Positions 1-4,075 of a DNA stretch of 5,100 bases are shown here, piece by piece; position 1 is the stretch's first letter, and each line of letters opens with the position of its first letter. The position numbers and the translations under genes were made by a program. The stretch spans positions 1 through 5,100 of the forward strand of contig JAISHZ010000376.1 of NCBI GenBank assembly GCA_031262285.1. The letters run 5' to 3'. The stretch comes from Lachnospiraceae bacterium (GTDB lineage Bacteria > Bacillota_A > Clostridia > Lachnospirales > Lachnospiraceae). The notes below the pieces were generated by a model. That model was not told where the DNA came from. It did no database searches and saw nothing but the letters and a program-made list of their open reading frames with translations.

Positions 1-1323
1 TTCCAGTGATTTGAGAGTTTGCACACGAGTCGTTTGCTCTTCATTGGTAAGTAGGATTTTGTCTTTGATTTGGGAATGCTCTACCAAAGCAGTTTCTGCC
101 ATATTTTCCAAGCGCCCAAGCGTAGATCGGATCGCTGCGCGCTCATTGAGCTCTTCGATAATCGTATTCTTTTCTGTTTCAATTCGTTTCGTCAGTAATA
201 AGACTCTGTTTTGAACAGATTGTAAGTCTTGCTTGGCAGCTAAAAATTGCGCTGTTAAATCCGCATGGTCTTTGATGATCGTCTGAAATTGTGTTTGTAA
301 TCTAAATCGTTCTTCTTCTTTTGCGGTTTTATCCTGTTTGACCTTTTCACTTCGGTCTAGTAGTTCCTGCGCTGCTTCTTGACCGGTATGAATTTGCTCT
401 TTGAGTACGTTGATCTGACCTTCCAACTTTTCGCGCATGAGTTCTGTATCGGACAAGTGTAGTCGTCTATCTTCAATGACACCGTCAAGCACTTCGGCAT
501 CTTTTGTCATTTGATCATACTCTGTTTTGATATTTTCGTATCGTTTTTTCGTTTCTTCTAGTTGCTCGTATGCCAATTCATATTTTTCTTCGATTCCTTG
601 AAGTTGTTGTTTTAGCTGCTTGTTTTCTATAATAAAAATAGAGATTTCAAAAGCTTTGAGCTCGTCTCTCTTTTTTAAATACGTTCTCGCTATTGTAGAA
701 CGCTTCTCTAACGGCTCTATCTGCTTTTCCAATTCTGACAAAATATCCTTAACACGAACGAGATTCTGCTTTTCTGCTTCGAGTTTTTGTAATGCAGAAG
801 TCTTTCTTCGTTTAAATTTGACGATCCCTGCCGCCTCGTCAAACAACTCTCGCCGCTCTTCCGGTTTCCCGCTTAAAATCTTATCAATTTGACCTTGTCC
901 GATAATAGAATACCCCTCTTTGCCTATGCCCGTATCATAAAACATCTCATTGACATCTTTGAGTCGGCAAACAGAACCGTTCAGTAGATATTCACTCTCT
1001 CCCGACCGATAAATCCGACGTGCAACTGTGACTTCTTCATATGTGGAAGGTAATTGATGGTCTGAATTGTCAAGTGTGATCGATACCGTGGCATAACTAA
1101 GTGGTTTTCTGGTCTCTGTTCCCGAAAAAATAATATCTTGCATATTTGCTCCGCGCAATTGCTTGATACGCTGTTCCCCCAAAACCCAACGAACTGCATC
1201 GGCGACATTACTTTTTCCACTGCCGTTAGGACCTACGATTGCTGTAATTCCATTATGAAATTGAAAACTAATCTTATGGGCAAATGATTTAAACCCTTGG
1301 ATTTCGATTGTTTTTAAATACAT
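1..1323 (-). CDS. smc: Chromosome segregation protein SMC, N-terminal part (cut by window edge)
   Basis: This is the N-terminal 441 codons of the SMC ATPase. With ScpA and ScpB it forms the bacterial condensin that compacts and resolves newly replicated origins on the nucleoid. The frame stays open to base 1, so the hinge, second coiled coil and C-terminal ABC signature/Walker B half lie outside; bacterial SMCs are usually near 1,180-1,190 residues. Visible parts: the N-terminus MYLKTIEIQGFKSFAHK; the Walker A P-loop GPNGSGKSN at residues 31-39; KQLRGA with the conserved R-loop arginine at 57; the Q-loop IGQGQI at 141-146; FDEAAGI at 161-167; then a long charged heptad-like coiled coil from about 170 to the edge. 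The ATG at 1323 is preceded by GAGGT with a 10-nt gap. It starts 35 bp after rnc stops, so it is probably co-transcribed with plsX-acpP-rnc. No frameshift or missing ATPase residue is seen in the visible part. Confidence 0.97.
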   Translation of the reverse strand, partial: MYLKTIEIQGFKSFAHKISFQFHNGITAIVGPNGSGKSNVADAVRWVLGEQRIKQLRGANMQDIIFSGTETRKPLSYATVSITLDNSDHQLPSTYEEVTVARRIYRSGESEYLLNGSVCRLKDVNEMFYDTGIGKEGYSIIGQGQIDKILSGKPEERRELFDEAAGIVKFKRRKTSALQKLEAEKQNLVRVKDILSELEKQIEPLEKRSTIARTYLKKRDELKAFEISIFIIENKQLKQQLQGIEEKYELAYEQLEETKKRYENIKTEYDQMTKDAEVLDGVIEDRRLHLSDTELMREKLEGQINVLKEQIHTGQEAAQELLDRSEKVKQDKTAKEEERFRLQTQFQTIIKDHADLTAQFLAAKQDLQSVQNRVLLLTKRIETEKNTIIEELNERAAIRSTLGRLENMAETALVEHSQIKDKILLTNEEQTTRVQTLKSLE

Positions 1324-1358
1324 GGGTGTTGATACCTCATCGCCCAAAAAGGCTTTGC

Positions 1359-2045
1359 TTATTCCTCACTCTGTAAATGATAAAGAGCCTCGAACGCTGC
1401 TTGCTGCTCTGCCGCTTTAATAGATCTGCCGACTCCACTCCCCACCGGCTCTTTATGATCACCCACAAGCACTTCTACATGAAATACTTTTGAGTGCTCC
1501 GGACCCGCGGTATCTACTACTTTGTATTTGATCGGATATTGATGCTCTGTTCTTTGAACATAGACTTGCAATTCGGATTTACTGTCATTGGTAATCACTT
1601 TCTTATTTGCCAAGTCATATAACACGAATTGTTTGATAAATGTCTGTGCTGCTTCAAAGCCACCGTCTAAAAAGATCGCACCGATCAGCGCCTCCACCAC
1701 GTCGGCGATGATAGATTTGCGTTTCCGACCGCCGCTTGCCTCTTCTCCTTTTCCTAATGCGATATACTCCCCAAGAGAAAGCTTCTTCCCGCAGATTGCC
1801 AAAGCTGATTCGCACACCATACCGGCACGCAATCTACTTAATTCACCTTCCGATAACTCCGGAAACTCAAGGTACAAGTTGGCGCTACATACCATCTGCA
1901 ACACCGCGTCGCCCAAAAATTCCAATCTTTCATAATTTGCAGGTCTGTTAATTAATTGTTCATTACAAAAGGAACTATGTCTCAAAGCCTGATTCAATAT
2001 TTCCGGTTCTTGAAAATGGTACCCGATTTTGCTTTCCAGTTCCAT
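1359..2045 (-). CDS. rnc: Ribonuclease III
   Basis: This is a double-stranded RNA endonuclease of 228 residues, close to the usual bacterial length (about 225-250). It acts in the cytoplasm as a homodimer in 16S/23S rRNA maturation and structured-mRNA decay. The RNase III domain fills roughly residues 1-150, with the signature ERLEFLGDAVL at 39-49. The Mg-binding carboxylates are E42, D46, D115 and E118, matching E. coli E41/D45/D114/E117, so it should be active. A C-terminal dsRNA-binding domain (about 155-224) ends in the typical G-x-G-RSIKAAEQQAA helix. The frame extends four codons upstream to a TTG at 2057, but that stretch contains the Shine-Dalgarno itself, so the ATG at 2045 (MELESKIGYHF) is the supported start. 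It lies 96 bp after acpP and 35 bp before smc, the standard Firmicutes order. RNase III often autoregulates its mRNA; whether it does so here is unknown. Confidence 0.97.
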   Translation of the reverse strand: MELESKIGYHFQEPEILNQALRHSSFCNEQLINRPANYERLEFLGDAVLQMVCSANLYLEFPELSEGELSRLRAGMVCESALAICGKKLSLGEYIALGKGEEASGGRKRKSIIADVVEALIGAIFLDGGFEAAQTFIKQFVLYDLANKKVITNDSKSELQVYVQRTEHQYPIKYKVVDTAGPEHSKVFHVEVLVGDHKEPVGSGVGRSIKAAEQQAAFEALYHLQSEE

Positions 2046-2049
2046 AGCA

Positions 2050-2055
2050 ACCTCC
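2050..2055 (-). promoter_or_regulatory. Shine-Dalgarno of rnc
   Basis: GGAGGT lies 4 nt before the ATG at 2045. It overlaps the in-frame TTG at 2057-2055, and on this basis the longer TTG-initiated reading is discarded. Confidence 0.85.
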
Positions 2056-2066
2056 AATTTTCTTAT

Positions 2067-2111
2067 TTATCGGAACCAAGAATGGGTTCCTTCAAGCTTC
2101 TGCGAAATCAT
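2067..2111 (-). CDS. Possible 14-codon small ORF between acpP and rnc
   Basis: An ATG at 2111 opens a 14-codon frame (MISQKLEGTHSWFR) ending in TAA. It has a good Shine-Dalgarno, AGAGGT at 2126-2121, with 9 nt to the ATG. It fits wholly between the acpP stop and the rnc ribosome-binding site, ending 21 nt before the rnc ATG. It is in the same frame as both neighbours, so it is also the in-frame continuation behind the acpP stop codon. I do not recognise the peptide. It could be a translated leader that couples or tunes rnc translation, or a chance ORF; an ORF this short with an SD-like sequence can easily arise by chance in a purine-rich spacer. Confidence 0.2.
   Translation of the reverse strand: MISQKLEGTHSWFR
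2072..2090 (-). repeat. Short inverted repeat upstream of rnc
   Basis: GGAACC and GGTTCC form a perfect 6-bp inverted repeat around a 7-nt loop. It lies about 17 nt upstream of the rnc Shine-Dalgarno, within the possible small ORF. No T tract follows, so it is not an intrinsic terminator. The stem is far too short to be a typical RNase III substrate on its own. Confidence 0.4.
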
Positions 2112-2141
2112 TTTGCGTGTACCTCTTTTGCAACTCTTCCT

Positions 2142-2384
2142 TTACGCTTGCATCAATTGAGCCACAAGCGTACAAGCTCCTTCAACGGTAGTGATTTGCT
2201 CAGCAGATTCTTGCAATATTTCAATAGAAAATTCTTCCTCAATTGCTACAATGATTTGATACACATCTAATGAATCCGCGCCTAAATCGCCCAAAAAAGT
2301 ATCGTCCGGCGTGATCTCGTCAGGATCTAAATTCAAGACTTCCGCAATCACGCGCCGTAGTTTTTCCATTATCATCGTAGTCAT
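2142..2384 (-). CDS. acpP: Acyl carrier protein
   Basis: This small acidic cytosolic carrier holds growing fatty-acyl chains on 4'-phosphopantetheine for type II fatty-acid synthesis and donates them to PlsX. The attachment serine is S38 in LGADSLDVY (residues 34-42), the canonical DSL motif at the start of helix II. The region EEFSIEI at 50-56 matches the acidic recognition helix area. The 80-residue reading from the ATG at 2384 is slightly longer than the usual 75-79. Two other in-frame ATGs (2375 and 2369) would give 77 or 75 residues, and the last (MEKLRRVIAEVL) looks most family-like. However, the only Shine-Dalgarno candidate, AGGAAGG at 2404-2398, is 13 nt from the first ATG and farther from the others. 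The gene lies 32 bp after plsX and is probably co-transcribed with it. No fabD or fabG lies between, unlike B. subtilis. Confidence 0.96.
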   Translation of the reverse strand: MTTMIMEKLRRVIAEVLNLDPDEITPDDTFLGDLGADSLDVYQIIVAIEEEFSIEILQESAEQITTVEGACTLVAQLMQA

Positions 2385-2404
2385 ACCGTAACGGTTTCCT
2401 TCCT
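2385..2404 (-). promoter_or_regulatory. acpP ribosome-binding region with wide, self-complementary spacer
   Basis: AGGAAGG (2404-2398) is the only Shine-Dalgarno-like run before acpP. The 13-nt gap to the ATG at 2384 contains ACCGTTACGGT (2395-2385), which can fold into a 4-bp ACCG/CGGT stem with a TTA loop. The spacing is unusual for a protein normally made in large amounts, so the choice of acpP start remains open. Confidence 0.5.
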
Positions 2405-2411
2405 GACTATG

Positions 2412-2429
2412 TGACTTTACGTAAAGTCA
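2412..2429. repeat. Perfect 18-bp palindrome over the plsX stop codon
   Basis: TGACTTTAC followed directly by GTAAAGTCA is a perfect uninterrupted palindrome. It includes the plsX TAA (2419-2417) and the last few plsX codons. In the transcript it can form a 7-bp stem with an ACGT loop, ending 7 nt before the AGGAAGG of acpP. As DNA it has the form of a dimeric-protein binding site. No T tract follows, so it is not a terminator. Confidence 0.6.
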
Positions 2430-3424
2430 AGTTTCTCTTTTAGTTTTCTGTTAATGTCTTGTTCTTGAAATGCCACGCATTGTAAAATCGAGTTTTTGAT
2501 TTCCACCGCTTTGCTGTTGCCATGCGTTTTTACCACTAAACCGTTAAGTCCAAGCAATGGCGCACCGCCATATTCTTCTGTTTGAAAAGATTTTAGTGTC
2601 TTTTTGAGTGCAGGTTTTATGAGTAAAGCACCGATCTTGCTGCGAAGAGAAGTCATCATGCCTTCTTTCACTTTTTGTATCAATACAGCGCCTACTCCTT
2701 CATAAGTTTTGAGGATCACGTTACCCACAAAAGCTTCGCAGACTGCTACATCCACTGCGCCAAATGGGATATCTCTTGCTTCTACGCTTCCGACAAAATT
2801 GATTTCTTTACAAGCTTTTAAGAGCGGAAAAGTCTCTTTGACCAAAGCATTTCCTTTTTCTTCTTCCGCTCCGATATTAACAATTCCCACTTTCGGATGG
2901 GGGATTCCGACTATGTGTTGCATATAGATCGCGCCCATTTTTGCAAATTGTACCAAATGAGAAGCTCGTGCATCTACATTGGCTCCGCAGTCAAGCAAAA
3001 GTGTACAACCCTTTTGGGTGGGAATCAGCGGTGCAAGGGGAGGACGTTCTACTCCTTTTTGTCTGCCGACGATGACATGACCACCAACCAAAACCGCTCC
3101 GGTACTTCCTGCAGAGACAACACCACAACATATCCCGTCTTTCACCAGATGAAGTGCTTTGACCAAGGAGGAATCCTTTTTGCTTCGTATCGCGCTAACA
3201 GGAGGTTCCGCTGTCTCAATGATTTGATCAGCGGCAATGATTTCCAGCCTGTCTACATCATATGTTTCATTTTGCAAATGGGTATAAATAGCAGCTTGTT
3301 GACCAACTAAATAGATTTTGACTTTCTTTTCTGCCCTAAGAGCTTCCACGCAGCCTTTCACGATTTCTGCAGGTGCATTGTCCCCTCCCATTGCATCTAC
3401 TGCCACATTGATCATTTGCTCCAT
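2417..3424 (-). CDS. plsX: Phosphate acyltransferase PlsX
   Basis: PlsX converts acyl-ACP and phosphate to acyl-phosphate, the donor for PlsY in phosphatidic acid synthesis; it is a peripheral membrane enzyme. From the ATG at 3424 it has 335 residues, like B. subtilis PlsX (about 333). Landmarks: AVDAMGGD at 8-15, VSAGSTGA at 103-110, LDCGANVD at 144-151, NIGAEEEKG at 183-191, VEARD at 214-218, VCEAFVGN at 228-235 (where many homologues read DGF), and EYGGAPLLGLNG at 284-295. The frame stays open to a TTG at 3493, which would add 23 residues with no family resemblance. That TTG has GGAGAGG 7 nt upstream but lies inside a 10-bp hairpin stem, whereas GGGAG stands 5 nt before the ATG at 3424. 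The ATG is therefore preferred. An ATG at 3415 is also possible. It is the first gene of its transcription unit. Confidence 0.96.
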   Translation of the reverse strand: MEQMINVAVDAMGGDNAPAEIVKGCVEALRAEKKVKIYLVGQQAAIYTHLQNETYDVDRLEIIAADQIIETAEPPVSAIRSKKDSSLVKALHLVKDGICCGVVSAGSTGAVLVGGHVIVGRQKGVERPPLAPLIPTQKGCTLLLDCGANVDARASHLVQFAKMGAIYMQHIVGIPHPKVGIVNIGAEEEKGNALVKETFPLLKACKEINFVGSVEARDIPFGAVDVAVCEAFVGNVILKTYEGVGAVLIQKVKEGMMTSLRSKIGALLIKPALKKTLKSFQTEEYGGAPLLGLNGLVVKTHGNSKAVEIKNSILQCVAFQEQDINRKLKEKLDFT

Positions 3425-3429
3425 ATTTG

Positions 3430-3434
3430 CTCCC
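3430..3434 (-). promoter_or_regulatory. Shine-Dalgarno of plsX
   Basis: GGGAG lies 5 nt before the ATG at 3424 and supports the 335-residue PlsX. It begins only 4 nt after the all-GC hairpin at 3455-3439. Confidence 0.65.
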
Positions 3435-3438
3435 GTCT

Positions 3439-3455
3439 GCGCGCCATCGGCGCGC
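3439..3455 (-). repeat. GC-only hairpin in the plsX leader
   Basis: GCGCGCC, a 3-nt GAT loop, and GGCGCGC form a perfect 7-bp stem made entirely of G-C pairs, within an otherwise AT-leaning leader. It ends 4 nt before the plsX Shine-Dalgarno. No T run follows, so it is not a terminator. It may affect ribosome access or protect the mRNA, but its role is inferred. Confidence 0.65.
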
Positions 3456-3469
3456 GTACCAATCAAGGT

Positions 3470-3495
3470 GTTTGAAAGTTCACTTACTTTCAAAC
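3470..3495 (-). repeat. Perfect 10-bp inverted repeat in the plsX leader
   Basis: GTTTGAAAGT (3495-3486) and ACTTTCAAAC (3479-3470) are perfect inverted repeats around the 6-nt spacer AAGTGA. They lie roughly 50-75 nt downstream of the predicted start of transcription. An SD-like GGAGAGG (3507-3501) stands just upstream, and the alternative TTG start (3493) falls inside the first arm. No T tract follows. It could be an RNA regulatory hairpin or a DNA operator for a dimeric repressor. The TTTGA/TCAAA half-sites resemble those of FabT-type sites, but their spacing is much wider than in that family. Confidence 0.65.
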
Positions 3496-3549
3496 TTCAT
3501 CCTCTCCGCGATTCCATTTATTTTTCATGGTTTCTTTCGCTTGATTCTT

Positions 3550-3578
3550 ACTATACTAAAGGGACATTTAAAAATCAA
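3550..3578 (-). promoter_or_regulatory. Sigma-A-type promoter of the plsX-acpP-rnc-smc unit
   Basis: The -35 box TTGATT (3578-3573) and -10 box TATAGT (3555-3550) are separated by exactly 17 nt. Transcription should begin near 3543, giving a leader of about 120 nt to the plsX ATG at 3424. It lies downstream of the rpmF terminator, as expected for a separate unit. I see no convincing FapR-type operator over it. Confidence 0.75.
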
Positions 3579-3624
3579 GTGAAACCTTCATTCATAATGG
3601 GATGATATAGGTGTGAAAATAACG

Positions 3625-3656
3625 AAAAAAAGGCTTCTCCTTGCCGGGAAAAGCCC
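3625..3656 (-). terminator. Intrinsic terminator after rpmF
   Basis: GGGCTTTTCC (3656-3647) pairs with GGAGAAGCCT (3640-3631) over 10 bp, including two G-U pairs, around the loop CGGCAA. It runs straight into seven Ts (3631-3625). This is a textbook Rho-independent terminator for minus-strand transcription, 29 nt beyond the rpmF stop. It separates rpmF from the plsX unit. It is not bidirectional, because no T run follows on the plus strand. Confidence 0.92.
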
Positions 3657-3664
3657 TGTACCTA

Positions 3665-3678
3665 GCCGTTTTCACGGC
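3665..3678 (-). repeat. Small GAAA-loop hairpin between rpmF and its terminator
   Basis: GCCGT-GAAA-ACGGC forms a 5-bp stem capped by a GNRA-type tetraloop. It begins 7 nt after the rpmF stop and ends 8 nt before the terminator stem. It may act as a 3'-end stabiliser of the rpmF transcript; that role is an inference. Confidence 0.5.
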
Positions 3679-3685
3679 GTTTAGA

Positions 3686-3865
3686 TCAGTCCACTTCTAT
3701 CACTTGCTTCTTATTGTAAGAACCGCAAGCTTTGCACACTTTATGAGGTACCATCAGTGCACCGCACTTACTACAGCTAACGAAAGTCGGGGGAACCATT
3801 TTCCAATTGGCTCTTCTCTTATCACGTCTGCTTTTGGAATGCTTATTTTTCGGACAAATCGACAT
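3686..3865 (-). CDS. rpmF: 50S ribosomal protein L32 (bL32)
   Basis: This is a small basic 59-residue protein of the large ribosomal subunit, typical in length for bL32. The N-terminal half has the hallmark SKSRRDKRRANWKM (10-23). The C-terminal half is a zinc ribbon with cysteines at 31, 34, 44 and 47 (CSKC, nine residues, CKAC), so this is the zinc-binding form. The start MSICPKNK, rather than MAVPKRK, is a style I associate with Clostridia. The ATG at 3865 has a near-perfect Shine-Dalgarno, while a longer in-frame reading from a TTG at 3961 would run through the -10 region and leader and is rejected. Its own promoter and terminator make it monocistronic. The DUF177/YceD gene that commonly precedes rpmF is not here. 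Confidence 0.97.
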   Translation of the reverse strand: MSICPKNKHSKSRRDKRRANWKMVPPTFVSCSKCGALMVPHKVCKACGSYNKKQVIEVD

Positions 3866-3871
3866 TTTAAC

Positions 3872-3879
3872 ACCTCCTT
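3872..3879 (-). promoter_or_regulatory. Strong Shine-Dalgarno of rpmF
   Basis: AAGGAGGT lies 6 nt before the ATG at 3865. This near-perfect anti-16S match fits a highly expressed ribosomal protein and fixes the start. Confidence 0.92.
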
Positions 3880-3895
3880 GAAATGCATCTCTTCC

Positions 3896-3931
3896 CCATT
3901 TCCGTAGGGAATATCGATTCCACAGGAATGG
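3896..3931 (-). repeat. Nested inverted repeats in the rpmF leader
   Basis: The leader contains ATTCC-TGT-GGAAT (3929-3917) followed by ATTCC-CTAC-GGAA (3912-3900), two similar hairpin units in tandem. The arms can also pair differently: CCATTCC (3931-3925) with GGAAATGG (3903-3896) as an outer stem with one bulged A, enclosing GGAAT-CGAT-ATTCC. The two folds are mutually exclusive. Ribosomal-protein leaders are often autoregulatory, but I cannot assign this to a known leader family. Confidence 0.5.
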
Positions 3932-3950
3932 TTTCTGCAAAGACTCACCT

Positions 3951-3979
3951 ATTGTACCCAACTACGCCATAATTGTCAA
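3951..3979 (-). promoter_or_regulatory. Strong sigma-A promoter of rpmF
   Basis: The -35 box TTGACA (3979-3974) is a full consensus match. The -10 box TACAAT (3956-3951) has five of six consensus bases, and the spacer is 17 nt. Transcription should start near 3944, giving a leader of about 80 nt. The bases just upstream (about 3981-4010) are A/T-tract rich and resemble an UP element, which fits a highly transcribed ribosomal-protein gene. Confidence 0.88.
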
Positions 3980-4075
3980 TCAAAATTGTAAGCAAAATTT
4001 TAAATATTGTTGCTATGAACGCCGTGTGCGTAATGAATACCGTTTTTTCGTGCGAGAATAGCGTGTATCTTTCGA

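Noticed and set aside
981..1220. 79-codon minus-strand frame overlapping smc
   Set aside because: It lies in another frame within the SMC ATPase head, whose Walker A, R-loop and Q-loop are intact in the main frame.
1588..1951. Plus-strand open frames opposite rnc
   Set aside because: They lie antisense to the intact RNase III gene, overlap its catalytic region and show no recognisable protein features.
2405..2430. Possible internal promoter: TTGACT within the palindrome before acpP
   Set aside because: No -10-like hexamer lies 16-18 nt downstream on the minus strand; the best nearby match (CATAGT) is only 14 nt away.
3550..3566. FapR-like operator over the plsX -10 region (TTTAGTATAGTAA)
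   Set aside because: It has only partial resemblance to a FapR half-site, lacks the symmetric second half, and the bases are already explained by the -10 box.
2709..3605. Several plus-strand open frames opposite plsX
   Set aside because: They are antisense to a fully conserved PlsX; their composition is that expected of reverse-strand shadows, with no family resemblance.
3866..3961. N-terminal extension of L32 from a TTG at 3961
   Set aside because: It would be translated from within the promoter, upstream of the expected transcript start, and the perfect Shine-Dalgarno is at 3879-3872.
3992..4013. Possible hairpin or terminator after the exonuclease gene
   Set aside because: GCAA...TTGC with AT-rich arms has mismatches and no GC-rich stem followed by a T run; it is more likely the A/T-rich region upstream of the rpmF promoter.
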